DNA from: Geminisphaera colitermitum TAV2
Lineage (GTDB): Bacteria; Verrucomicrobiota; Verrucomicrobiia; Opitutales; Opitutaceae
DNA: 47,962 bases
Direction: 5' to 3'
Assembly (NCBI RefSeq): GCF_000171235.2
Contig: NZ_ABEA03000186.1
Coordinates: 1 to 47,962, forward strand
Translations under genes and position numbers: made by a program
Shown here: piece after piece, positions 1 to 7,193 of the stretch
Numbering within the stretch: the first letter of the stretch is position 1
Layout of the letters: each line of letters opens with the position of its first letter
Notes under the pieces: generated by a model
What the model saw: only the letters and a program-made list of their open reading frames with translations
Told to the model about the DNA's origin: nothing
Database searches by the model: none

Positions 1-1165
1 TGTTGAGCAAAACGACGTTGTGCGCGGAGGGGCCGGCGAAGTAGTCGCGGAAGGGGCCGGGGGTGTAGGTGTAGCGTCCGTTGTCCACGAGGAAGTCGTT
101 GCGGTCGATGGATAGGGAAAAGTGCAGGCGGTCGGCGTGGTCGTGGTCGGTGCCGCGGGGACCGGTGTCGAAGAAGGCCCAGAGGTGGAGAGGGGAGAGG
201 CGGCTGCGGAAGATGGTTTGGCCGGCGTAGGGGAGGTGGGTGCTGTGGGTGGGGGGCAGGGTGTCAGGGGAATAGGCGCGGAGGAGGGTGGCAACGGCTT
301 CGGTGTCGGAGTCGTTGTTGAGGGGATTGGTGCCGTCGGGTTTCATGACGGCAGCGAAGTATTCCCAGAGGCGGCGGACGCGGGGTTCCCAAGCGCGGGC
401 GAGGTCGGTCTGGCCGGAGGTGCGCAGGAGGGTGAGGAGTTGTTGGTAGTTGAGGGCCACGACGCGTTGGTAGTGGGTGGAGAGTTCTTTGTGGGCACCG
501 TCGGGGTAAACTTGTTCGTCGTAGGCGCGAGCGAGGCGGGTGAGGGCGTAATCGCGCCATTCGAGGGCGTCGGGGAGGTCGGGGAGGGTGAGGGAGAGTT
601 CGGCGAGGGCGAGCATCTCGGTGATGAGGTGGTTGCCCGCAAAGGCGTGATGGTGGCGGAGGTGATTACCGTGGTCGTGGAGGCTTTGGAGAAAGCGTGC
701 GCGGCGTTCGGGCGGGAAGGCGGCGGGGTCGTCGCGGAGTTGGCGCCAGGTGGGTATCCAGCTTTCCATGACGCGGCGGGCGGCTTCGAGGGGGCGCCAG
801 GCGGCGGAGAAGCTGATGGCGCGGGGGGGGGGATGGGCGGCAATCCAGTCGTTGAGCGTGGCAAGGAGGTGGTCGCGGTAACGGGTGTCTCCGGTTTTTC
901 GATACGCGTCGAGGAGGTTTTGGAAGATGGCGTGGCGGTTGAAGAACCAGGCCCATTCGGGGTCCTTGTTGGGTCCGCGCCAGTCCCAGTCGTAACCGCC
1001 GTTGGAGAGGCGGGGTTGGGTGGCGGTGATGCCTTGGAGGGTGTAGGTGTCGAGGAGGGCGGCGTCGGCAGGCGCGTTGTCGTTGGCGTTCGCGGAGGTC
1101 AGTGGCCAGAGGGTTGTGACCAGGAGGCAGAGGATGCGGGAGAGTTTCCGGCTGGCGTTACTCAC
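1..1165 (-). CDS. Secreted heparinase II/III family polysaccharide lyase (3' end cut by window edge)
   Basis: The reading frame is open from a GTG at 1165 to the left edge, giving about 388 residues without a stop. The N-terminus is a signal peptide (hydrophobic ILCLLVTTLWPL, then an ANA-type cleavage site), so the enzyme is probably exported. It continues with an all-alpha lyase region and then enters the beta-sandwich domain, where DHDHADRLHF and AHNVV match conserved positions of heparinase II/III C-terminal domains. The family cleaves uronate-containing polysaccharides by beta-elimination; the substrate cannot be told here. A C10 tract (plus-strand G10 at 823-832) encodes Pro-Pro-Pro in frame. 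The GTG start overlaps the preceding membrane-protein gene by 8 bases, suggesting coupled translation. The domain's C-terminal end lies outside the window. Confidence 0.82.
   Translation of the reverse strand, partial: MSNASRKLSRILCLLVTTLWPLTSANANDNAPADAALLDTYTLQGITATQPRLSNGGYDWDWRGPNKDPEWAWFFNRHAIFQNLLDAYRKTGDTRYRDHLLATLNDWIAAHPPPRAISFSAAWRPLEAARRVMESWIPTWRQLRDDPAAFPPERRARFLQSLHDHGNHLRHHHAFAGNHLITEMLALAELSLTLPDLPDALEWRDYALTRLARAYDEQVYPDGAHKELSTHYQRVVALNYQQLLTLLRTSGQTDLARAWEPRVRRLWEYFAAVMKPDGTNPLNNDSDTEAVATLLRAYSPDTLPPTHSTHLPYAGQTIFRSRLSPLHLWAFFDTGPRGTDHDHADRLHFSLSIDRNDFLVDNGRYTYTPGPFRDYFAGPSAHNVVLLN
823..832. repeat. G10 homopolymer inside lyase gene
   Basis: Ten consecutive G on the plus strand (C10 in the sense of the lyase gene), encoding prolines at an interdomain position. 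The frame is intact at this length; a change of one base would truncate the lyase. Confidence 0.9.
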
Positions 1166-1385
1166 GGGATATCCAGCGGGAGAGGGGGCGGGCGAGCAGG
1201 AGGACGAGCAGCGATAGGGCTAGGCCAAGGGTGGGGCGGAGGAGTTGTTGTTTCCAGTAGTAGGCGGCGTAGCTGGGGTTGAAGGTGTCGTAGCTTTGCG
1301 CGAGGTTGGCGAGGAGCGCCCAGAGGCTCAGGAGGAGGCCAGTAAGGGCAAGGAGTCGGAGGGCAAGGAGAGCGGGCGGGCGCAT
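1158..1385 (-). CDS. Small two-segment membrane protein, unknown function
   Basis: 75 residues with two hydrophobic segments (about 5-28 and 48-65) joined by a polar loop (YDTFNPSYAAYYWKQQ) and ending in RPLSRWISRE. I do not recognise the family. The stop codon overlaps the GTG start of the downstream lyase, so the two are probably translated together; a role in exporting or anchoring the lyase is possible but only inferred. A C13 tract lies 7 bases before the ATG, where a ribosome binding site would be expected. Confidence 0.55.
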   Translation of the reverse strand: MRPPALLALRLLALTGLLLSLWALLANLAQSYDTFNPSYAAYYWKQQLLRPTLGLALSLLVLLLARPLSRWISRE

Positions 1386-1392
1386 GAGTGCA

Positions 1393-1405
1393 GGGGGGGG
1401 GGGGG
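1393..1405. repeat. G13 homopolymer between vapC-like gene and small membrane gene
   Basis: Thirteen G on the plus strand. On the transcribed minus strand it begins directly after the toxin's TAG stop and ends 7 bases before the ATG of the small membrane protein, so its length sets the spacing of the start region. Confidence 0.9.
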
Positions 1406-1807
1406 CTACCAGATAACTTTGACGCCAATTTCAGCGGCGGCCTTGGTCAGCGTGGCATCAACTGTAATTAGAGGGAGTTTCAACATATGAGCCGTCGCCA
1501 GAATGTGACGGTCATATGGATCTTTGTGCACAAAGGTGAACGCGTAAGAGGCAGCCAGTAAGGCGATGCGAGCTGACACCGGTATTACGACATGGCCGCG
1601 TGCAACGGTTTCCAACCATGTCTCGTGATTTTCGTTTACGGCTATGTTTCCCGCAACGAGGTGTCGCGCTAACTCGGATAGCGAAACATCCGAGATGACG
1701 AGTGCAGTGTGTCTTGCTCTTAGCAGTATGGGACCAGCCAATTCACCCAGTTTATCGGGTTCCGATATGTTCCAATGGATGGCGTGGGTATCCAGAACGT
1801 ATTTCAT
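1406..1807 (-). CDS. PIN-domain toxin, VapC-like ribonuclease
   Basis: 133 residues starting at MKYVLDTHA; a start 18 bases upstream is possible, but the ATG at 1807 overlaps the antitoxin stop as ATGA and fits the family. Acidic PIN residues are visible: Asp in YVLDTHA, Glu in LSELARH, Asp in HKDPYDRHILA and Asp in ITVDATL. The family cleaves RNA (often initiator tRNA or rRNA) when its antitoxin is degraded. It belongs to the DTHA/W subgroup of PIN toxins. With the upstream gene it forms a typical type II toxin-antitoxin pair. RNA target unknown. Confidence 0.85.
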   Translation of the reverse strand: MKYVLDTHAIHWNISEPDKLGELAGPILLRARHTALVISDVSLSELARHLVAGNIAVNENHETWLETVARGHVVIPVSARIALLAASYAFTFVHKDPYDRHILATAHMLKLPLITVDATLTKAAAEIGVKVIW

Positions 1808-2001
1808 TTGTCTGCCAATCCCCACTCATCCGCTGAATAGGCTGGTGCACTGGGGTCGTAATCAGCAGTGGTGGTTGCAGTTCCGATTCCCTGTCCTTGG
1901 ATGGGTTTGCTCAAATCGAGTTTGAGTCGGTGAACGGGATGCTTGCGTTGTTGCAGCTTGGACTTCGCCCGAATGGGTTTTCGGAGTGTTGCAGTGCTCA
2001 T
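1804..2001 (-). CDS. Putative antitoxin partner of the PIN toxin
   Basis: 65 residues from MSTATLRKPIR, chosen as start because the upstream extension looks non-coding. The N-terminal half is very basic; the C-terminal half is acidic and aromatic (DYDPSAPAYSADEWG), as expected for a tail that wraps the PIN active site. I do not recognise a standard AbrB, RHH or Phd fold, so the antitoxin call rests mainly on the 4-base ATGA overlap with the toxin gene, the size and the order. Such partners usually repress their own operon. Confidence 0.6.
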   Translation of the reverse strand: MSTATLRKPIRAKSKLQQRKHPVHRLKLDLSKPIQGQGIGTATTTADYDPSAPAYSADEWGLADK

Positions 2002-2080
2002 ATTCGTATGAGTGAGCAAGGTTTCGTCGGGCTGTCCAGCTTGCCAGGGCAACAGTTCCGGTGTGGAGCAAATTTTGAGG

Positions 2081-2761
2081 TCACGCGCCGCGGTCGATGA
2101 GGCCGTCTTTCATGTGGAAAACGTGGTCGCAACGGGCGGCAAGTTCAGGGTTGTGGCTGACCATCAGGAGCGCGTTGCCTCGGGTGTGCGTGAGTTCGGC
2201 CAGGAGGTCGAAGATTTTGCCCGCGTTGGTTTGGTCGAGGTTGCCTGTGGGTTCGTCGGCAAGGACGAGGACGGGGTCGTTGGCGAGGGAGCGGGCGATG
2301 GCGACGCGTTGTTGTTCGCCACCGGATAATTGGTTGCCGAGGCGGGCGGTTTTGTCGGCGAGACCTACGCGGGTGAGCAGGTCGGCGGCTTTGTCTCGCA
2401 TGTCGCGTTCGCTGAGTTTGCCGAGCTTGCGCATGGGGAGCATGACGTTCTCCAGCGTGGTGAATTCTTTGAGCAAAAAGTGAAATTGAAACACGAAGCC
2501 CATGTGCGAATTGCGCAGGGCGGTGCGTTCGATGTCGGTCAGGCCGTGAGTGTCGCGGTCATCAATGGTGATTTTGCCTTGGTCGGGGAGATCAAGGAGG
2601 CCGAGGAGGTAAAGGAGCGTGGATTTGCCGGAACCGGAATGGCCGGCGATGGCGTAGGTGCGGCCGGGTTCGATTTGCAGGCTGACGCCGCGCAGGGCGT
2701 GAACGCTGGCAGCGCCTTCGCCCAGGGTGCGGTGGAGATTTTCGGCGGTGAGTATGGGCAT
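2081..2761 (-). CDS. ABC transporter ATPase, LolD/MacB type
   Basis: 226 residues. Walker A GHSGSGKST (about 40-48), signature LSGGEQ (145-150), and Walker B followed by DEPTGNLD (from about 169) place it in the MacB/LolD group of ATPases. It would power the FtsX-type permease encoded 15 bases upstream. Last gene of the tolC-hlyD-permease-ATPase operon. Substrates of this group include lipoproteins, macrolides, peptides and siderophores; the presence of an adaptor and a TolC favours MacAB-type efflux over Lol lipoprotein sorting. Confidence 0.92.
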   Translation of the reverse strand: MPILTAENLHRTLGEGAASVHALRGVSLQIEPGRTYAIAGHSGSGKSTLLYLLGLLDLPDQGKITIDDRDTHGLTDIERTALRNSHMGFVFQFHFLLKEFTTLENVMLPMRKLGKLSERDMRDKAADLLTRVGLADKTARLGNQLSGGEQQRVAIARSLANDPVLVLADEPTGNLDQTNAGKIFDLLAELTHTRGNALLMVSHNPELAARCDHVFHMKDGLIDRGA

Positions 2762-2776
2762 CGTGGAATTTTTTCT

Positions 2777-4018
2777 TCAGTCGCCCGAGCCGCGGATGAC
2801 GGTGCCGGGTTCGAGTCGGGCGGCGCGGCGGGCGGGGAAATAACTGGCAACAAGCACGACAACGGTGGCGATGAGGCCAGCCCAGAGGTAGTGCCAGACG
2901 TCCCAACTGACGACGAAGTGGTCGCTGGCAAAGATGCCTCGGATGCGGATCGGGATGCGGGAGAGTCCGTAGGTGCCAGCGGCGGCAGCAAGCCAGCCGA
3001 GCGCAATGCCGCAGGCGAGGACAATGCCGCCCTGCATCATGAAGATGCGCGTGATGTCCTGCCGCGTGTAACCCATGGAGCGCAGGATGGCGATTTCACG
3101 GGTTTTATCGATGACGATCATGACGAGCGTGTTGAACATGCCGAGGCCCGATATGAGAATGATCGTGGAGATGGTGAGCGCAGAGGAGATGCGCAGGACG
3201 CTGAAGACTTGGAGCCAGGTTTTTTCGCGTTCCTGCCAGGGCATGGTGTAATGCGAGATGATGTGGCCGATGCGTTGCGAGAGGAAGGGGGCGCGGGCGG
3301 GGTCGTCGAGGTTGACTTGGATGAAGGAGGCTCCGTCGGGGCGGGCCAGCAGGCTGCGCGAGGCTGTGAGGTGAATGAAGACGCGTTCGCGGTCCACTTG
3401 GTCGATGCCGGTTTCGTAAATGGCAGAGATGCGGAAGCGCATGCGGGTGTGCGCGCTTTCGAGGAGGATGGAGTCGCCGGTGTGGAGGTTGAGGCGTTGG
3501 GCAATGCGGGCTCCGAGGAGGAGTCCGTAGGGGTTCTCGGCAAAGGTTTGCATGCTGCCGTCAACGATTTGTCCTTCAATATCGGATACGCCGACGAAGG
3601 TGGTGAGGTCGATGCCGTAGGGTTTGCAGTCGTATTCGCGGAAGTTGGCTTTGAGGGTGGCGTTGCCGCGTATGACGGGCGAGGCACCGGTGACTTCAGG
3701 GATGCGTTGGAGGGCGTCGAGGAGGCGGTTGGGGTATTGGATGCCGGGGATGTATTTGACGCTGCCTTCGACGGTGACGGTGAAGGAGCTGTCAGGGTCG
3801 GCGTCGATGGTGCGCAGGGTGGATTGGAGGCGGTCTTCGATGCGCACCATGCCGTTTACGCCGAGAATGGTTTTGATGAAGTAGGCTTCGAATCCGGCGG
3901 TCTGGGCTTGCGTGAGAATAAAAAACGCAACGCCAAAGATGATGCCGGCAAGGCTCATGAGCATCGCGCGTTTGCGGGCGCCGAGGAAGCGGAGGGCTAT
4001 GCTGAGGTTGGTGCTCAA
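2777..4018 (-). CDS. FtsX/MacB-type ABC transporter permease
   Basis: 413 residues: a first membrane segment at about 17-38, a large periplasmic domain (about 40-270), then three membrane segments in the C-terminal third, with the FtsX-typical stretch TREIAILRSMGYTRQDI between them. The ATPase is a separate gene, so this is a split MacB, as in LolCDE-like systems. It lies between the HlyD-type adaptor gene (177-base gap carrying an inverted repeat and a G13 tract) and the ATPase. Expected in the inner membrane, transmitting ATPase movement to the periplasmic adaptor. Confidence 0.9.
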   Translation of the reverse strand: MSTNLSIALRFLGARKRAMLMSLAGIIFGVAFFILTQAQTAGFEAYFIKTILGVNGMVRIEDRLQSTLRTIDADPDSSFTVTVEGSVKYIPGIQYPNRLLDALQRIPEVTGASPVIRGNATLKANFREYDCKPYGIDLTTFVGVSDIEGQIVDGSMQTFAENPYGLLLGARIAQRLNLHTGDSILLESAHTRMRFRISAIYETGIDQVDRERVFIHLTASRSLLARPDGASFIQVNLDDPARAPFLSQRIGHIISHYTMPWQEREKTWLQVFSVLRISSALTISTIILISGLGMFNTLVMIVIDKTREIAILRSMGYTRQDITRIFMMQGGIVLACGIALGWLAAAAGTYGLSRIPIRIRGIFASDHFVVSWDVWHYLWAGLIATVVVLVASYFPARRAARLEPGTVIRGSGD

Positions 4019-4062
4019 GGTGTGTTTGTTTTAACCACTGATTCTTTAGGCGCTGTTTTTTT

Positions 4063-4177
4063 AAACCACTAATGAACACTAATGGGCACTAATGATGAGG
4101 GGATGAGGAGGGTCAGGGGGGGGGGGGGAATGGGCTGCCTGCCTTATTAGTGTCTATTAGTGTGCATTAGTGGTTAA
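4063..4177. repeat. Inverted repeat of CACTAATGAA-like words around a G13 tract
   Basis: Left arm 4063-4095 and right arm 4144-4177 are imperfect reverse complements. Each arm holds three copies of CACTAAT spaced 10 bases apart. The loop contains G13 at 4116-4128. It fills the gap between the HlyD and permease genes and could form a long mRNA hairpin inside the operon. Confidence 0.85.
4116..4128. repeat. G13 homopolymer in efflux operon gap
   Basis: Thirteen G on the plus strand, about 97 bases upstream of the permease start and inside the loop of the inverted repeat. One of the few tracts not followed by AGG (AATGGG instead). Confidence 0.9.
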
Positions 4178-4195
4178 AAAAAGACGGTTTGGGTT

Positions 4196-5296
4196 TCAGG
4201 GTTTGGTGTTCACGCGGTCGCCGTCTTTGAGGGTGTCGAAGCCGGAGGTGATGATTTGGTCGCCTTCAGAGAGGCCGTCGAGGATTTCGATTTGGTTGAG
4301 GCCGCGAAATCCGGTTTTCACGGGGACAAGGCGGGCGGTGCCGTTTTCGAGTCGGAAGGCGGTGCTGTTGAATACGGCTTGGCGGGGAACGACCAGGGCG
4401 TTGGCGCGACGGGAGCGGATGATGCTGGCTTCGCCTGTGAGGCCGGGGATGAGTTTGGCTGGGTCAAACTTGATCATGGCGAGAAAGAGGCGGTATTGCT
4501 GGGTCTCGGTGTCGGCGTTGGGGAGGACTTGTTCGACGGTGGCGGGATAGAGGGTGTCGCCATAGGTAAGGAGGCGGACGTAGGCTTCGAGGCCGGGTTT
4601 GATGCCGGAAAAGTCTTCTTCGTTGACGCGGGCTTCGACGATGAGTTCGTCGCTGAAGAGGCGAACGACGGCGCTGCGGTTGGAGACGAGTTCGCCGGGA
4701 TAAACGTAGATGTCAGTGACGGTGCCGGTGGTGGTGGCGAGGAGTTTGGTTTTGGAGAGGTCGCGTTTGCGGAGTTCGAGTTGGGTTTCGAGTTCGCGGA
4801 GTTGTTGGTCGCGGTTGATTTGGTCTTTTTTCTGTTGTTCGACGAAGAGGTCGAGGTCGCGGCGGCGGCGGACGATTTCTTTTTCGGGATAGGTGCCTTC
4901 GCGGAATTGGCGTTCGTAGATTTCGAGGTCTTCTTTGCGGCGTTCGAGGGAGATTTGTTGGTCGAGGTTGAGGGCGTTCTGGGTTTTGGTGGTCTCGATT
5001 TGGTTGGCGAGGCGTTGGACTTCAATGGAGAGGAGGGTGGGGTCGATTTCGATGAGGAGTTCGCCTTCTTTGATGATTTTGCCGGGTTTGAGGTTGGAGT
5101 TGAGGACGAGTCCGGCGACTTCGGCGTTGATGGTGACGTTGAAGGCGGGGCGGATGTTGACGATGGCGGGGACGGCATCAACGGCGGTGTCGCGTTTGAT
5201 GGTGGCAACAGTGACGGTGTGACGGCGTCCGAGCCAGAACCAGAGTCCGGCGCCAATCGCGGCAAGGAGGAGAAGAAGGAGAGGGAGGCGTTTCAT
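4196..5296 (-). CDS. HlyD/MacA-family efflux periplasmic adaptor
   Basis: 366 residues. An N-terminal membrane anchor (LPLLLLLLAAIGAGLWFWL) is followed by half of a lipoyl/barrel-sandwich domain (INAEVAGLV), a long coiled-coil hairpin rich in charged residues (about 95-190), the second half of the sandwich (TTTGTVTDIYVYPGELV), a beta-barrel and a membrane-proximal domain. This is the standard adaptor order. It should bridge the inner-membrane permease and the TolC-like channel encoded directly upstream. The start is the only one preceding the anchor. Confidence 0.92.
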   Translation of the reverse strand: MKRLPLLLLLLAAIGAGLWFWLGRRHTVTVATIKRDTAVDAVPAIVNIRPAFNVTINAEVAGLVLNSNLKPGKIIKEGELLIEIDPTLLSIEVQRLANQIETTKTQNALNLDQQISLERRKEDLEIYERQFREGTYPEKEIVRRRRDLDLFVEQQKKDQINRDQQLRELETQLELRKRDLSKTKLLATTTGTVTDIYVYPGELVSNRSAVVRLFSDELIVEARVNEEDFSGIKPGLEAYVRLLTYGDTLYPATVEQVLPNADTETQQYRLFLAMIKFDPAKLIPGLTGEASIIRSRRANALVVPRQAVFNSTAFRLENGTARLVPVKTGFRGLNQIEILDGLSEGDQIITSGFDTLKDGDRVNTKP

Positions 5297-5351
5297 GCGT
5301 GAAAATGGAGTGGCGTTGGAGAAATCGGGACGAATCGGGAGGAGGCGGGAG

Positions 5352-5447
5352 AACGTTTAACGTTTAACATTAAACACTGAACATTTAATAAATTGAGTGC
5401 GGTTATTCCATTTAATGTTAAATGTTAGACGTTAAGTGTTAAATGTT
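5352..5447. repeat. Inverted repeat of AACATTTAAC-like words
   Basis: Arms 5352-5389 and 5410-5447 are imperfect reverse complements (about 29 of 38 positions by eye). Each arm is made of degenerate AAC(A/G)TTTAAC words with a period near 8 bases. It fills the gap between tolC and the adaptor gene. AT-rich, unlike the flanking genes. Confidence 0.8.
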
Positions 5448-6108
5448 TTCCGTTCTTTTCAGCGGGTGACGGCAGGATCGGTCGGAGCGTTGCCGGTGGG
5501 GAGGGCGGTGGCGGTTAGGTCGAGGTAGTCGGCGAGGCCCATGAGGAGAGAGGTGCGGGCGCGGAGGATGTCGAGTTCGCGGTCGTAGATGTCTTGCTGG
5601 CGTTCGCGAAAGGCGGTGTCGGAGAGCTGACCTTCGGCGCGGTCGCGCTGGCTGCGCGCAAAGGCGTCGGTGGTGAGTTCGTAACGGCGTTGTTGGATGG
5701 CGAGGCGGCGGGCCTGAAAGCTGAGGTTGTTGAGAACGGAGTCGGATTGGGCGCGGAGTTCGGCTTCGTAGGTGTTGAGGGCGGTCTCGATGCGGCGACG
5801 GCGGAGGTTGGATTCGCGTTTGCGCTGGCTGGTCTCAAAGCCGTCAAAGATGTTCCAGTTGGCGCTGACGCCGAAGAAGAGGGTGAAGGTGTCCACGTTG
5901 TCTTGCTTGGAGGTGTTGGATTGTCCGTAGCCAGCGCTGGCGGTGAGGCTGATGAGGGGGCGTTGGTTGGCGGTGATGCGGACGAGTTCGGCTTTTTCGC
6001 GTTCGATGGTGTTGCGGCGTTTGAGGACTTCGCCGGTGTTGCCAATCCAGTCGTTGGTGGTGTCGCCGCGTTCGTAGGCGAGCCAGGCAAGGATGGTGTC
6101 GGTGGGGA

Positions 6109-6118
6109 GGGGGGGGGG
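6109..6118. repeat. G10 homopolymer at the tolC frameshift
   Basis: Ten G on the plus strand, flanked as GGGGA-G10-AGGG. It sits exactly where the TolC reading frame switches; G11 (or G8) would restore it. It lies between the two structural repeats of the protein. Confidence 0.9.
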
Positions 6119-6760
6119 AGGGTGTCCAGGGCAAGGGGGGATTGCCAGCCGATGTCGCGTTTGAAGCTGGCAAGGATGCGGTCTTGTTCGGCTTCGAGCG
6201 CATCGATGTTCATGAGGGCTTCGGTGAGATTGAGGGTGTGTTGTTCGGTGTCGACGGCGCTGCGGATGCCTGCGGCGTGGTCGGCGCGGATTTGGGCCGT
6301 GCGGTTTTCGAGGGTCTGGCGGCGGTGGCGGGCGTTGCGCAGGGAGACTTGGTTGACGAGGAGGGAGAGGTAGTCGGCGCGGATGGAGCGTTTGATGCGG
6401 CGGAGGGTGAGGGTGCGTTCGAGTTCCTCGTTGTTGTAGTCGAGGCGGGCCTGGCGGATGCGGGCTTCGATCGCGCCCCAGTAGTAAATGGGGCGGCGGA
6501 TGGAGGCGTTGAAGGTGATGCCGAGGTTGTCGATGTCTTCGTTGCTGTCGTCGTTGTAGTAGGTTTTCCGATACCCGAAGTTGCCGTTGAAATCGAGCCG
6601 GGGGTAGTAGGCGGCCTTGGCCTGCTGGAGGCGGGCGGTGGATTCTTCCTGCTCGATTGCCTTGATGATGAGTTGGGGGGCGCGGTTTTGGGCTTGGTCG
6701 AGGATTCGGGCGAGTTCGGGAAACTTGGTTTCGGGGTAGGCAATGATGGTGTCGGCGGCA

Positions 6761-6777
6761 GGGGGGGGGGGGGGGGG
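6761..6777. repeat. G17 homopolymer just after the tolC signal peptide
   Basis: Seventeen G on the plus strand followed by AGGGG. In the sense strand it encodes a run of prolines immediately after the signal peptide and is in frame at this length. It is one of the two longest tracts in the window. Confidence 0.9.
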
Positions 6778-6855
6778 AGGGGCAGCGGTGGAAATTGAGG
6801 CGGGGCTGGTGGCGAGGAGTAGCAGCAGGACAAGGGAACGGAGGCGGAAATTCAT

Positions 6856-7193
6856 GGAGACGCGGGTCAGGTGGAAAATGCAACAAGCCAGTTAATTGTC
6901 CGCTTGTTGCCAAGAAGAAATGCCCGGCGCGTGCAGATGGGTGCGTAAGGGACTGAGGAGAGAGGGGGAGGAGGGAGGCATCAGTTGCGTATATATTGAA
7001 TATCACAAGTAGTCATAATTGCATAATGCATGCTTTTGCCTAAAAACGACAATTGATACTGGGCAAACATTTAGCCAGCAAGTTGCAGTATGCTTTGTAG
7101 TTTTGCTTCAGTGCCTTGATCGTTCGCTCCTGCTTTTGCCAGTGTAGTGCTATTTCTCGCCCGCCCAATCAACCCTCCTCTCCCCGTAATACG
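6856..7193. other. Divergent intergenic region between tolC and the PEP-CTERM gene
   Basis: 338 bases without a supported gene. It contains a short inverted repeat, CAACAAG (6881-6887) and CTTGTTG (6903-6909), close to the tolC start, a purine-rich stretch at about 6951-6980 and an AT-rich island at 6987-7030 that holds the proposed minus-strand promoter. I could not identify a convincing plus-strand promoter or Shine-Dalgarno site for the surface-protein gene. Confidence 0.6.
6990..7018 (-). promoter_or_regulatory. Possible sigma-70 promoter for the efflux operon
   Basis: On the minus strand TTATGA (7018-7013) and TATATA (6995-6990) are separated by 17 bases in an AT-rich island. Transcription would start near 6983 and leave a 5' leader of about 128 bases before tolC. 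Judged by eye only. Confidence 0.35.

Larger units (their letters stand above)
5459..6855 (-). pseudogene. TolC-family outer-membrane efflux protein, frameshifted at a C10 tract
   Basis: From ATG 6855 the frame gives a signal peptide (LRSLVLLLLLATSPA), a proline run from a C17 tract, and an outer-membrane factor N-terminal half with long helices. At plus-strand G10 (6109-6118) the frame is lost and would run into low-complexity Ser/Thr/Pro sequence, stopping at 5515. One extra C (C11) would join it to LPTDTILAWLAYERGD and a normal second TolC repeat ending at 5459, for about 465 residues. All sequence downstream of the break is well preserved in the other frame, so decay is recent or the state is reversible. 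First gene of the efflux operon. Either a phase-variable gene caught off, or an assembly indel. Confidence 0.85.

Noticed and set aside
2330-4072. Long plus-strand open frame of about 580 codons
   Set aside because: It runs antisense to the ABC permease and ATPase genes, has low-complexity Gly/Glu/Ala/Val composition and no recognisable domain; high GC explains it. The same holds for long antisense frames at 122-1282, 4256-5302, 11768-12856, 20939-22771, 32684-34144, 42108-43424 and 46307-47926.
5459-7006. Single frame covering the tolC 3' half and extending upstream to 7006
   Set aside because: Only the part after the C10 tract is TolC; upstream it is an Arg/Pro-rich out-of-frame reading of the real N-terminal half.
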